From the NCBI GenBank assembly GCA_965372135.1, contig CBDVBD010000101.1:1-11964 (forward strand): a stretch of 11,964 nucleotides of DNA, read 5' to 3'. Within the stretch, counting starts at the first letter, position 1, and every line of letters starts with the position of its first letter. This DNA comes from CBDVBD01 sp965372135. Lineage in GTDB: Bacteria; Electryoneota; RPQS01; CBDVBD01. The translations under genes and the position numbers were made by a program. A model generated the notes under the pieces. It was given only the letters and a program-made list of their open reading frames with translations. It searched no databases and was not told the DNA's origin. Positions 1-7,531 of this stretch are shown here, in pieces.

Positions 1-2
1 AG

Positions 3-1064
3 ATTATTATGCCGGCGAGAATTGATGGCATGAGGACGATAGCGGGAAGGTATGAAGGGGGATATTTCGGCCGGTCGGCAAGGGAATTTTTGCGACGCTT
101 CGATCAAGCTCCATTTGATGCGATTTTGTCGGAAAGCTCAGCGGTTTGCGGGGGGTTACGGCGGATGGGGGATTGGAAATCCAGGATTCCTGTGGTTTGG
201 ATGGCGCACGGCACTTGGAAAGCGGAAATCGCCACCAAGCGGCAGGTGGGACTGTGGCGACCGAAGCAGTTATTCGGGACGCTGTTGTGCTTGAATCATT
301 GGCGCCGGGACCGGAAGTATATCCGGATGGCTGAAATGGTAATTGCCTGCGGAGAAGGGCTTCGGGAAGAGTTGATTCAGGTGTACGGGTTGGCTTCTGA
401 TCAGGTGGTGTTTCAGTCCAATGGGGTGGATACCAGGTTGTTTGCGCCTAACGAGGACCGGCGCAGAGAATACCGGGGGAAGCTGGGTGTTCCCGATGAT
501 GCTCCGTTGTTGATGTTGTCCAGCCGGCTGCATCCGGAAAAGGGGATCGGGTGGTTTTTAGATTTGCTGCCGGGGATTGTGGATGAAGTGCCTGGGTTGC
601 GGTGCATTGTGGTTGGTGAGGGTCCGGAACGTCAGGAACTGGAGCGGAAGGTTGACGTTTTACAATTGGGGGCGATGGTGGAGTTTTTGGGTCTTCGACC
701 GCGGGATGAGCTACCGGGGTTGTATAATGCGTCGGATGTGTTTGTGTTTCCGTCGCAACGGGCTGAAGGGCAGCCGATGAGTCTGATCGAGGCGATGGCA
801 TCCGGTTTGCCGGTGGTGGCGACCAAGGTGGGTTGGATGGTGTCGTTGTTTGAGAATGGAGTTACTGGGGTATTGGTGGATCCGAAGGATAGCCAGGCAC
901 TGACCGAGGGCATTTTGAGTTTGCTTAAGGATTCTGACAAGTTACAATCGATAGGGCAGGCTGCCAGGGAAAAGGCGGTGGAGGCGTACAGTATCGACCG
1001 GGTGGTAGGGGAGGTCGAGAGTATTTTGCAGCGGTTGGTCACTGGTGGGGATAGTAATGAGTAA
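3..1064 (+). CDS. GT4 family glycosyltransferase, 5' end cut by window edge
   Basis: This gene encodes a GT-B fold glycosyltransferase of family GT4, a retaining enzyme that moves a sugar from a nucleotide-sugar donor to a growing polysaccharide on the cytoplasmic face. The reading frame is still open at the left edge, and the first Met (base 9) is followed at once by mid-domain sequence. About 60-90 N-terminal residues are therefore probably missing. Counting from that Met, the acceptor-domain piece MAHGT is at 65-69, NGVDTRLF at 138-145, the linker SRLHPEKG at 172-179 and VVGEGPE at 201-207. ASDVFVFPS is at 241-249, and the donor-binding E-x7-E motif is E253 to E261 in EGQPMSLIEAMASG. The last two motifs are typical of Glycos_transf_1. 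It overlaps the next glycosyltransferase gene by 8 bases, which implies translational coupling in a polysaccharide operon. The sugar specificity cannot be read. Confidence 0.93.
   Translation: MIMPARIDGMRTIAGRYEGGYFGRSAREFLRRFDQAPFDAILSESSAVCGGLRRMGDWKSRIPVVWMAHGTWKAEIATKRQVGLWRPKQLFGTLLCLNHWRRDRKYIRMAEMVIACGEGLREELIQVYGLASDQVVFQSNGVDTRLFAPNEDRRREYRGKLGVPDDAPLLMLSSRLHPEKGIGWFLDLLPGIVDEVPGLRCIVVGEGPERQELERKVDVLQLGAMVEFLGLRPRDELPGLYNASDVFVFPSQRAEGQPMSLIEAMASGLPVVATKVGWMVSLFENGVTGVLVDPKDSQALTEGILSLLKDSDKLQSIGQAAREKAVEAYSIDRVVGEVESILQRLVTGGDSNE
1044..1050 (+). promoter_or_regulatory. Shine-Dalgarno-like site that selects the ATG at 1057
   Basis: GGTGGGG ends 6 bases before the ATG at 1057. A GTG at 1045 in the same frame lies inside this site and has no site of its own, so 1057 is the better start for the second glycosyltransferase. 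Confidence 0.55.
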
Positions 1065-2262
1065 GTCATCGACTCCAAATTTCGATAGGATTCCGATTTT
1101 GTGTTTAGCGTCGGCGGGGTGGGAAACCGACACCCCGGTGAATGTGCATCATATTATGGGGCGGCTGGCGGATGATCATCGGATTTTGTGGGTGGATTCG
1201 CAACCTATGCGGGTGCCGAGATTTACCAAAGCTGATTTTGGGAAGGTGTTTCGTAGAGTACGATCTGCTGCTGGTGGGGTTCGGGAGCTCCGGGGAAATA
1301 TGTGGGGGATTACCCCGAGGGTGCTGTCGTTGTCAGGCAATCCGTGGGTGAGGAATTGGAATGACCGTAGGTTGCGGAAAACGATTCATGATGCATGTGA
1401 GTCGATGGGGTTGCAATCATTTGTATTATGGGCGTTTTTGCCGTCGTGGGCAGGACTGGCGGGCAACATGGGCGAGAAGTTGACGGTGTACCATTGTGTG
1501 GATGATTACGCTGCCAATCCGGGGGTTAACAGCCAATTGGTCGCTGATATGGAACGGCAGTTGGTTAGTAGAGCAGATGTAGTGATGGTGACATCCGAGC
1601 CCTTGTTACGGAAATTGGAACAGGTTCATACCAATGTCCATTGGGTGCCAGCGGGTGTGGATCAGGGATTTTTCCTTTCGGAAGCGCCGGATTTTCCTGA
1701 GGATTTGAAGGATATTCCGTCACCCCGGATTGGTTTTACCGGTGCTATTTCTGGGTATAAGGTTGATGTTGGGATGTTGGTGGAGGCTGCCGGCAGATAT
1801 CCGGATGTGTCATTTGTATTGATCGGTCCGGTGGGCGCAGGGGATCCATTTACCGATATATCCAGACTGCGGGCGTTGTCCAACGTCTATTTGTTGGGAC
1901 CACGGGATCATGTGGGGCTGCCTGGGTATTTGTATCATATGGATGCGTTGATGCTGCCGTCGCCTGATACTCCGACCATGGTATCGTCATTTCCGGTTAA
2001 GATGTTCGAATATTTGGCGACCGGGAAGCCAATTTTAGCCCGGGCACAAGAGCCGTTGCGGAAATATGATTCATTGGTACACTTGGCGGAATCGACGTCG
2101 GATTTTTTGGATGGGATCGATGAGGTGTTGAATGAGCGTGATGCATCAAAAGCGGGAGCCCGGATGGAGTTAGCTCGGAATAATACCTGGGACCACCGCC
2201 TTCAGCAGATCGGACAAATTTTGGAGGAGGCGTTGGTTCGGAAGCAGGCGGGTGGTGTATGA
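1057..2262 (+). CDS. GT4 glycosyltransferase, TuaH-like
   Basis: This 401-residue cytoplasmic glycosyltransferase has a GT-B fold. It resembles the GT4 subgroup containing Bacillus TuaH (teichuronic acid synthesis), so a role in extending an envelope polysaccharide is likely. Landmarks are an N-terminal Rossmann start (IPILCLASAGWE, 12-23), YHCVDDY at 145-151 (a hallmark of the TuaH-like group), VPAGVD at 197-202 and IGFTGAI at 225-231, which opens the C-terminal donor domain. The donor-site block FPVKMFEYLATGKP is at 312-325, where E318 stands in for the second Glu of the usual E-x7-E pair. No signal peptide or clear membrane helix is visible. The start at 1057 overlaps the previous gene by 8 bases, and the stop overlaps the next start as ATGA. 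The coding strand is rich in G and T like its neighbours. Donor and acceptor sugars are unknown. Confidence 0.92.
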   Translation: MSKSSTPNFDRIPILCLASAGWETDTPVNVHHIMGRLADDHRILWVDSQPMRVPRFTKADFGKVFRRVRSAAGGVRELRGNMWGITPRVLSLSGNPWVRNWNDRRLRKTIHDACESMGLQSFVLWAFLPSWAGLAGNMGEKLTVYHCVDDYAANPGVNSQLVADMERQLVSRADVVMVTSEPLLRKLEQVHTNVHWVPAGVDQGFFLSEAPDFPEDLKDIPSPRIGFTGAISGYKVDVGMLVEAAGRYPDVSFVLIGPVGAGDPFTDISRLRALSNVYLLGPRDHVGLPGYLYHMDALMLPSPDTPTMVSSFPVKMFEYLATGKPILARAQEPLRKYDSLVHLAESTSDFLDGIDEVLNERDASKAGARMELARNNTWDHRLQQIGQILEEALVRKQAGGV

Positions 2263-3422
2263 AGATACGCGGGAACCGTTTTTTACATTGGGTCGATCGC
2301 TGGATTGGAATCCCGGTAGTGGTGATTCTGAGTTGGTTCAAAGGACGAGCTCGTCCTTTAGATGGTCGTACTCCCAAGAAGATATTGATGTTGAAACTCA
2401 ATGCTTTAGGTGATACGATGATGATTTTGACGCTGGTGCAGGTGCTTCGCCAGCACTGGCAGGACGTGCATATCACGTATGTTGGGAGTAACATCAATCA
2501 GGAGATATTAGATAGCCGCAACGATCTGGACCAGGTGATGATTCTTGATATGGAACGGATGGTTCGATCACCGTGGTATTTTCTACGATTTATTTTTCAA
2601 CTATGTCGGGATCGGTATGATGTAGTGATAGATGGGAGTCAATGGGAGCGGATTTCAGCGATCATGATCGGATTTGTGAAATCCAATTTTAAGATAGGAT
2701 TTAAGACGCCCGGGCAGGGAAAGCACTATGTGTATCACGCAACGGTTCCACATCGTCGAGATCGGCATGAGTTGTATTGTTTCCATGATTTATTGCAGCC
2801 ATTGGGAATTACTGTATCGAAGGATGTTACGCCAACTTTGGCGGTGACAGATAGTGATCGGGAAAAGTTAGATGTTTTGTTGGACGGTCAGGTTCCGGAG
2901 GGTGCGCCAATCATGATTTTGCATCCTGGTTGTGGGGATCACGGGGATTTTCGGCAGTGGTCTCTGGAAAAGTATCGGGATTTAGGGCGGCGGTGGCTGG
3001 AGGCTAACGATCAGGGCTGGATCGTTTTATCCGGGGTAGGGAAAGAGGTGGAGATTTGCCAGAGATTGTTGAGGGAACTGCCGAATCGGACTGTGTCATT
3101 GGCGGGTAAGTTGGATATAGCGATGTCTTCGGCATTGTTGGAGCGTGCCAGTATATTGGTCTGTGGAAATACCGGGATTATGCATATGGCATCGGTGTTT
3201 CATACACCGACAGTGGCGATTCATGGTCCAACCGACCATTGGAAATGGGGACCGATTAATTCCAATGCGGTGGTGTTGCGAAGCCCATTGAAATGTGCAC
3301 CTTGTTTGTATTTGGGCTACGAATATCAGTGCGATTGTCCGGAATGTATGGATGCGATTTCGGTGGAAGAGGTGTGGGAGGCGTTGGTTCAAGTTGCAGG
3401 AGCGCCTGTTTCCAATCTTTAA
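2259..3422 (+). CDS. GT9 (heptosyltransferase-type) glycosyltransferase with C-terminal cysteine cluster
   Basis: This 387-residue protein belongs to family GT9, the family of ADP-heptose:LPS heptosyltransferases WaaC, WaaF and WaaQ. An N-terminal extension of about 40 residues carries a short hydrophobic stretch (about 17-27) that may touch the membrane. The GT-B core then begins with ILMLKLNALGDTMM at 42-55. The C-terminal donor domain shows LHPGCG (221-226), RQWSLEKY (232-239), NTGIMHMA (304-311) and GPTDHWKWGP (323-332), which match the heptosyltransferase pattern of a nucleotide loop followed by a sugar-binding loop. A cysteine group, C346, C349, C358, C360 and C363, lies near the end. 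Such clusters occur in part of the family and may bind metal or form disulfides. The gene starts within the ATGA stop overlap of the previous gene. It supports an LPS-like or heptose-type polysaccharide, but GT9 members also use other sugars. Confidence 0.92.
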   Translation: MKIRGNRFLHWVDRWIGIPVVVILSWFKGRARPLDGRTPKKILMLKLNALGDTMMILTLVQVLRQHWQDVHITYVGSNINQEILDSRNDLDQVMILDMERMVRSPWYFLRFIFQLCRDRYDVVIDGSQWERISAIMIGFVKSNFKIGFKTPGQGKHYVYHATVPHRRDRHELYCFHDLLQPLGITVSKDVTPTLAVTDSDREKLDVLLDGQVPEGAPIMILHPGCGDHGDFRQWSLEKYRDLGRRWLEANDQGWIVLSGVGKEVEICQRLLRELPNRTVSLAGKLDIAMSSALLERASILVCGNTGIMHMASVFHTPTVAIHGPTDHWKWGPINSNAVVLRSPLKCAPCLYLGYEYQCDCPECMDAISVEEVWEALVQVAGAPVSNL

Positions 3423-3448
3423 GCATTAAGTAAGGATGGTACCGCGAT

Positions 3449-4903
3449 ATGAACCAGGTTAATTCGGAAAAACTATCGTCAATTGACGAATCCGCCAGCC
3501 GCAACCATAAGCGAATTACCAATTTATGGATTCCTTTGGCAGCGGTATTGGCGGATTTGATCGCATTAGAGATTGCGTTTTTGGGGTCCTATGTATTTAG
3601 ATTTTTCGGACCCTTAGCGGATTGGGTGCCGATTACCAAGGGGTTGCCGAAGTTTTCGATTTATTTTGTATGTTCCTTGGTGGCGTTATTGGTGTGGTTT
3701 TTGGTATTTAACCGTTTAGGGTATTATCGATGGCATTGGACACGGCGGATATTCGAGATCGGACAGAGAGTGTTCAAGGGGGTTTCTTTGGGGATGATCA
3801 TCCTGTTAGCAGGGATATTTTTCATCCGGGCGGTGTCGTATTCCCGTTTAGTGGTAGGGTTGGTTTGGATATCGGCGATAGTGATGGTTTTTGGGGAACG
3901 TGTGATACTACACTCGATTCTTCGCAAGTTGTTCCGAAAGGGAAAAGGGGGGCGTCGAGTGGCAATTTTCGGGCGGGGGATCAGTGCGGAGATGTTGGAA
4001 AAAGTGATGACAAGTCGTCCCGATTTAGGGCATCGTTTAGTGGGGTGGTTTACCACAGAGGCTCAGGAAGGAGATCGGAATTATTTAGGTTCGTGGGATG
4101 ATGTGCGGGATGTTGTACAGAAACATCAGATCGATGTTGTGATGGTAGTAATGGAAGACGACAGCCGTCAGATTCTTGCGCAGGGATTGACGGCGTGTGA
4201 GGGGCTGAATGTTGAATTTCTGTATGTGCCCAGTATTTCATCAGTGCCGTATGGACATGTAAAGATGGTGGATATGGAAGGGATTCCGCTGCTTCAGATG
4301 AAGGGAGTGGCGATACAGGGGTGGAATGCAGTGGTCAAACGGGCGTTTGATATTGTGTTTTCCTTGGGGGCACTGATAATGTTATCACCGTTATTACTAA
4401 TAGTTGGATTGTTAGTGAAGCTGTCATCGCCGGGACCGTTATTTTATAAGCAGGAACGAGTGGGATTGGATGGGATTAAATTCGATTGTTTGAAATTCCG
4501 GTCGATGAGAATTGGGGCTGAAAGCCAGACGGGACCGGTGTGGGCGACGAAAGGGGATTCCCGGGTGACGGGGATAGGTAAAATCATTCGACGGTTGAGT
4601 ATTGACGAATTACCGCAGTTGTGGAATGTATTTCGAGGGGACATGAGTATTGTGGGTCCACGTCCGGAACGCCCGCATTTTGTTTCGCAGTTTAGGGAGC
4701 AGATCCCGGGTTACGTGGAACGGCACCGAGTGCGGTCTGGCTTGACCGGATGGGCGCAGGTTAACGGGTGGCGGGGGGATACGTCGATTGAAATCCGGAC
4801 GCAATATGATTTATATTACGTCGAAAATTGGACGCTGGGGTTTGATATACAGATAATTTTGCGGACGTTTACGGAGGTGTTTTTTGGTCAGAATGCATAT
4901 TAA
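3449..4903 (+). CDS. Undecaprenyl-phosphate sugar-1-phosphate transferase (WcaJ/WbaP type priming enzyme)
   Basis: This 484-residue polyprenyl-phosphate hexose-1-phosphate transferase transfers a sugar phosphate from a nucleotide sugar to undecaprenyl phosphate at the inner membrane, starting repeat-unit assembly. Four N-terminal hydrophobic helices (about 27-52, 69-89, 111-128 and 134-152) are followed by a Rossmann-like regulatory domain (VAIFGRGISAEML, 171-183; CoA_binding_3 type). A hydrophobic re-entrant segment at about 302-326 precedes the catalytic domain. This contains SSPGPLFYKQERVG (326-339), KFRSM (349-353), the DELPQLWNVFRGDMS block with the expected Asp-Glu catalytic pair D386-E387, and VGPRPERP (402-409). 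The tail YDLYYVENWTLGFD is typical of the family. Length and layout fit full-length WcaJ/WbaP/EpsE-type enzymes. It starts 26 bases after the GT9 gene, with AAGGA about 12 bases upstream. Glucose-1-phosphate is the common donor, but galactose cannot be excluded. Confidence 0.96.
   Translation: MNQVNSEKLSSIDESASRNHKRITNLWIPLAAVLADLIALEIAFLGSYVFRFFGPLADWVPITKGLPKFSIYFVCSLVALLVWFLVFNRLGYYRWHWTRRIFEIGQRVFKGVSLGMIILLAGIFFIRAVSYSRLVVGLVWISAIVMVFGERVILHSILRKLFRKGKGGRRVAIFGRGISAEMLEKVMTSRPDLGHRLVGWFTTEAQEGDRNYLGSWDDVRDVVQKHQIDVVMVVMEDDSRQILAQGLTACEGLNVEFLYVPSISSVPYGHVKMVDMEGIPLLQMKGVAIQGWNAVVKRAFDIVFSLGALIMLSPLLLIVGLLVKLSSPGPLFYKQERVGLDGIKFDCLKFRSMRIGAESQTGPVWATKGDSRVTGIGKIIRRLSIDELPQLWNVFRGDMSIVGPRPERPHFVSQFREQIPGYVERHRVRSGLTGWAQVNGWRGDTSIEIRTQYDLYYVENWTLGFDIQIILRTFTEVFFGQNAY
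4873..4878 (+). promoter_or_regulatory. Strong Shine-Dalgarno site for the DUF3108 gene
   Basis: GGAGGT lies inside the last codons of the priming transferase gene. It is 5 bases before TTG 4884 and 14 before ATG 4893, so it favours one of these two starts over ATG 4905. Confidence 0.6.
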
Positions 4904-5720
4904 CATGGCTATAGTAGTGTGTTTGGTTTTGGGAGTATTGGCTAGCAGGGGGCACTGTCAGGATGAGGAATTTCGGACGGTGAGGCAGTATACGTTTGGA
5001 GTGGGGGAAACGATGGAATATACTATCAATTATGGGGTTATATCAGCTGGCGCGGCTAAGATTTACGTTGAAGATTATGCGATAATAGAGGATCGAGTGT
5101 GTTACCGGTTGGTGTCTGAAGCGCGGTCACGAAAGTTTTTCGACCTGTTTTTCAAGGTTCGGGATCGGGTGGAAAGCTGGATGGATGTGGAGGGGCTGTT
5201 CAGTTGGCGGTTCGAGAAGCAATTGAACGAGGGGAAGTATCACGATCACAAGGTGGTAACTTATGATTATGAGAACGGCAGGGCGACGTTGATCGATGAT
5301 GGAACGCCCACCGATACTACCGAGATGGATCAGGTTATGCAGGACGGATTGTCATCGTTATTTTGGGCGCGGTTGCTGCCGTTTAAGGAGGATACCACGT
5401 TTACGATAGAGACGTTGGATGTTCGGAAAGTGTATCAGGTGAAGATGGTGGTACTGGGTATCGATACGGTCAATACACCGGCGGGTTCGTTTCGGTGTTA
5501 CAAAGTGGAACCGCATTTAGAGAGTGGTGGGATTTTTAAGAAGGATCCCGGAGGCAGAATTTGGTTGTGGTTTAGTGATGATGCGTTAAGGATTCCGGTG
5601 ATGATGCAGACGAAGGTGTTTTTCGGGCATGTCAGCGCCAGATTGACCAAGTATTTGCCGGGGAGGTCGCTTCCCAGTGATTTGGAGATGCTTAAGAAGA
5701 AATTGGAAAATCAACAATAG
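4884..5720 (+). CDS. Secreted DUF3108-family envelope protein
   Basis: This 278-residue protein has an N-terminal signal segment (hydrophobic core about 8-21, AIVVCLVLGVLA). Cleavage probably falls near SRGHC-QDEE. There is no proper lipobox, because the residues before C25 are R-G-H. The mature part matches what I know of DUF3108: it opens with a YTFGVGETMEYTINYG stretch (36-51) and repeats beta-strand patterns such as YRLVSEARS, VRDRVESWMD and GIDTVNTPAGSF (192-203). It ends with GRIWLWFSDDALRIPV and a Lys-rich tail. Family members are periplasmic or outer-membrane-associated beta proteins, often near envelope biogenesis genes, with no established biochemical role. The gene overlaps the end of the priming transferase by 20 bases if TTG 4884 is the start, or by 11 if ATG 4893 is used. 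The overlap and Shine-Dalgarno site indicate coupled translation. The family call is good, the start less certain. Confidence 0.85.
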   Translation: MVRMHINMAIVVCLVLGVLASRGHCQDEEFRTVRQYTFGVGETMEYTINYGVISAGAAKIYVEDYAIIEDRVCYRLVSEARSRKFFDLFFKVRDRVESWMDVEGLFSWRFEKQLNEGKYHDHKVVTYDYENGRATLIDDGTPTDTTEMDQVMQDGLSSLFWARLLPFKEDTTFTIETLDVRKVYQVKMVVLGIDTVNTPAGSFRCYKVEPHLESGGIFKKDPGGRIWLWFSDDALRIPVMMQTKVFFGHVSARLTKYLPGRSLPSDLEMLKKKLENQQ

Positions 5721-5732
5721 GAGATAACTGTG

Positions 5733-6680
5733 ATGTCGTCTAATGAAGGATCGCGATATCCGAAAATCGATTCCAGCGGGCTGAAGATGGTTTCCGGAGT
5801 GGATCGACCAAGTAAGGTAAATTTGGATATGATGGGGAAGCCGGTTGGCGGGGATGTAGGTTTTGGGGAATTTTTGGCATCGCTGCCGGATATCTTGAAG
5901 GTCAAGGAATTGCGGGAGTTGATAGGCAGGATTCGGGAAGCAGGGGATAAGAAAAAACCGGTGATATGGATGTTGGGGGGGCATGTGATCAAATGCGGGT
6001 TGGGTCCGATTTTGATCGATTTGATGGATCACGGGTGGGTGACCGGAATCGCAATGCATGGAGCGGGGATGATTCATGACGTGGAATTGGCATTATTGGG
6101 GCATACATCGGAGGATGTGTCGGTGAGGCTTGCGGATGGGTCGTTCGGGATGACAACAGAGACGGCGGAGTTCTTGAATACCGTGGCGGGGGAGTTTAAG
6201 GGCAGTGGGAAGGGTTTGGGGGAAGGAGTGGGGGAGGCGTTGGAAAAATCACAGGCTCCACATAAGGATGTGAGTGTTATTCATGCGGCGCTTAAGCGGG
6301 AAGTTCCGGTGACGGTACATGTGTCATTGGGGACCGATGTGGTGCATCCGCATCCATCGATGGATGGGGCGGCGGTGGGGGAATTGAGCATGGTGGATTT
6401 CAAGGTGTTTGCGCATCAGGTGGCGCAGATCGGGGGCGGGGGGTGTGTGTTGAATGTGGGATCGGCGGTGATTTTGCCGGAGGTGTTTTTGAAGGCGTTG
6501 TCGCTAGCGAGGAACTTGGGGTACGAAGTAGAGGATTTTACCACCGCCAATTTCGATCAGATTCAACATTACAGACCACAGAAGAATGTAATTGAGCGAC
6601 CCGGCGGGAAAGGGTATTGGTTCACAGGACATCATGAGATAATGATTCCGTTGTTGGCGGCGGGATTGAAGGCTGTGTGA
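5733..6680 (+). CDS. Deoxyhypusine synthase-like bacterial protein of unknown substrate
   Basis: This 315-residue cytoplasmic protein resembles a bacterial branch of the deoxyhypusine synthase fold (NAD-dependent aminobutyl transfer from spermidine in eukaryotes and archaea). The best visible match is the span from PVIWMLGGHVIKCGLGPILI (76-95) to HGAGMIHDVELAL (109-121). It follows the synthase pattern of a Gly-rich strand, a helix, then a GxGxxxD turn. Other blocks are LGTDVVHPHPSMDGAA (199-214), a Gly-rich stretch GGGGCVLNVGSAVILPEVF (234-252), FTTANFDQIQHYRP (269-282) and TGHHEIMIPLLAAGL (298-312). The last recalls the ...LVFPLLVAE end of true synthases. K293 in GGKG could stand near the catalytic-lysine position, but this is uncertain. 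AGGAGA at 5719-5724 fits ATG 5733, 8 bases away, better than GTG 5730. The gene is extremely G-rich on the coding strand. Bacteria usually lack the eIF5A substrate, so the real reaction is unknown. Confidence 0.78.
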   Translation: MSSNEGSRYPKIDSSGLKMVSGVDRPSKVNLDMMGKPVGGDVGFGEFLASLPDILKVKELRELIGRIREAGDKKKPVIWMLGGHVIKCGLGPILIDLMDHGWVTGIAMHGAGMIHDVELALLGHTSEDVSVRLADGSFGMTTETAEFLNTVAGEFKGSGKGLGEGVGEALEKSQAPHKDVSVIHAALKREVPVTVHVSLGTDVVHPHPSMDGAAVGELSMVDFKVFAHQVAQIGGGGCVLNVGSAVILPEVFLKALSLARNLGYEVEDFTTANFDQIQHYRPQKNVIERPGGKGYWFTGHHEIMIPLLAAGLKAV

Positions 6681-6891
6681 TCAAGTTTTCGAGTTTGGTG
6701 GCGCCCCTTCAGGGCTTGATATGATGTTGATTGTGATCTAACCTGGGGCGTTGCCCCAGGCTACTCTGTAACGCCCCGTTGGGGCTTATTAATGTGTTAT
6801 ACATGTCTTTGCCTAGGTGTTGTTCTAGCTTGCATGCCTGGGCGGACTAGCCTGCAGCACGATATCTTTCCCTATAATTCCCATTTTTCAC
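6681..6891. other. Intergenic region after the polysaccharide operon
   Basis: No gene is visible here. The left half is filled by the REP-like hairpin element at 6701-6787. The rest (6788-6891) has no recognisable feature apart from a lone TATAAT at 6873-6878 that lacks a fitting -35 box. No classic hairpin plus T-tract terminator was found, so the repeat hairpins may end the upstream transcript. Confidence 0.6.
6701..6787. repeat. REP-like three-hairpin repeat element
   Basis: Three G/C hairpins lie in a row. The central one is a perfect 8-bp stem, CCTGGGGC (6742-6749) with GCCCCAGG (6753-6760), around a GTT loop. It is flanked by two similar 17-base segments, GCGCCCCTTCAGGGCTT (6701-6717) and ACGCCCCGTTGGGGCTT (6771-6787), identical at 13 of 17 positions. 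Each can fold on itself (GCCC/GGGC and GCCCC/GGGGC). From memory, very similar 'gccccgttggggc' elements occur in many copies in several environmental phyla and behave like REP sequences mobilised by RAYT (IS200-like Y1) transposases. No transposase lies in this window, and copy number cannot be seen here. Confidence 0.7.
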
Positions 6892-6920
6892 TTGACATTA
6901 CATACTATTACCTATATATT
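6892..6920 (+). promoter_or_regulatory. Near-consensus sigma70-type promoter
   Basis: TTGACA (6892-6897) is a perfect -35 box. After an optimal 17-base spacer comes TATATT (6915-6920), a five of six match to the -10 consensus. Transcription would start near 6927, giving a leader of about 68 bases before the lipoprotein start at 6995. It is the best promoter in the window and isolates the lipoprotein gene from the upstream operon. Confidence 0.8.
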
Positions 6921-6983
6921 TCCTCATGCGAATTCTGGATACTGTATTCTTAGTATCTCATATTCAAAAGGGCAGTTTCAATG

Positions 6984-6991
6984 AGGAGGAG
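6984..6991 (+). promoter_or_regulatory. Perfect Shine-Dalgarno AGGAGG
   Basis: AGGAGGAG ends 3 bases before ATG 6995; the AGGAGG core (6984-6989) leaves a 5-base gap. This fixes the lipoprotein start at 6995 rather than the in-frame ATG at 6926, which sits at the predicted transcription start. Confidence 0.8.
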
Positions 6992-6994
6992 AAA

Positions 6995-7531
6995 ATGAGG
7001 ACATCAATCAAGTTATTCGCTATTGTCTCCCTGGTTGCCGCAATGGTGGTGATCTGCATTACCACCGGTTGCCAGCAGCAGCCCCCGGGATCTGTCACCC
7101 AGGAACAAGCCAAAGCCATTGGCAACACTTACTTGCAAGCCAGGAACGAAGCTAACCTGGACCTGTTAGACGAAATCTATGCCGCCGACATGGTAGCATA
7201 CTTCCCCAATGTCCCCAAAGACTTGGAGGGACTGGACGCGTTGAAGGAGTATTATACCATAAGCCATGCGGCATTCCCTGACCTGAAGATGGTAATGGAC
7301 GAACCGATGGTCGTCGGTGATAAGGTCATTTGGGTGTGGACGTTCACAGGCACCAACACCGGTCCATTGGGTGAGCTGCCTCCCACTGGTAAGAGTGTAG
7401 AGTTTTCTGGGATCGTCATCAGCAAAATCGTTGATGGCAAGATCACTGATGAATGGGCGTACTTTGACGTCCTGCACATGTACCAGCAGCTCGGCTTCAC
7501 GCTTGTACCACCCCAGCCGCCGGAAGAATAA
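6995..7531 (+). CDS. SnoaL/NTF2-like lipoprotein
   Basis: This 178-residue exported lipoprotein has a basic N-terminus (MRTSIK), a hydrophobic core at 7-22 and a lipobox-like TTGC with C26 as the lipidation site. The following QQQ argues for sorting away from an Asp-based inner-membrane retention signal. The mature part resembles the SnoaL-like, NTF2-fold family. It has an N-terminal helix ending NTYLQARNEANLDLLDEIYA (44-63), FPDLKMVMDEPMVVGDKV (94-111), WTFTGTNTGPL and PPTGKSVEFSGI (129-140), then DGKITDEWAYFDVLHMYQQL (147-166). This is the usual SnoaL order, in which the cone-shaped pocket binds a small ligand or acts as an enzyme. The substrate is unknown. The gene has its own promoter and a perfect Shine-Dalgarno site. 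Its base use is C-rich and balanced, unlike the G/T-biased genes on both sides, which suggests either transfer or high-expression codon choice. Confidence 0.88.
   Translation: MRTSIKLFAIVSLVAAMVVICITTGCQQQPPGSVTQEQAKAIGNTYLQARNEANLDLLDEIYAADMVAYFPNVPKDLEGLDALKEYYTISHAAFPDLKMVMDEPMVVGDKVIWVWTFTGTNTGPLGELPPTGKSVEFSGIVISKIVDGKITDEWAYFDVLHMYQQLGFTLVPPQPPEE

Noticed and set aside
1997..2497. Reverse-strand open frame across the GT4/GT9 junction
   Set aside because: It covers conserved motifs of both forward genes, so it is the complement shadow of real coding sequence.
5586..6077. Long reverse-strand open frame
   Set aside because: It spans the ends of two well-supported + strand genes, is Pro/His/Ile-rich as expected from the complement of G-rich coding DNA, and has no domain or ribosome site.
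6873..6878. TATAAT as a second promoter for the lipoprotein
   Set aside because: No -35-like sequence lies 16-18 bases upstream. The TTGACA/TATATT pair downstream is far better.
6926..6994. ATG 6926 as start of the lipoprotein
   Set aside because: It falls at the predicted transcription start. ATG 6995 has a perfect AGGAGG and begins a canonical lipoprotein signal.
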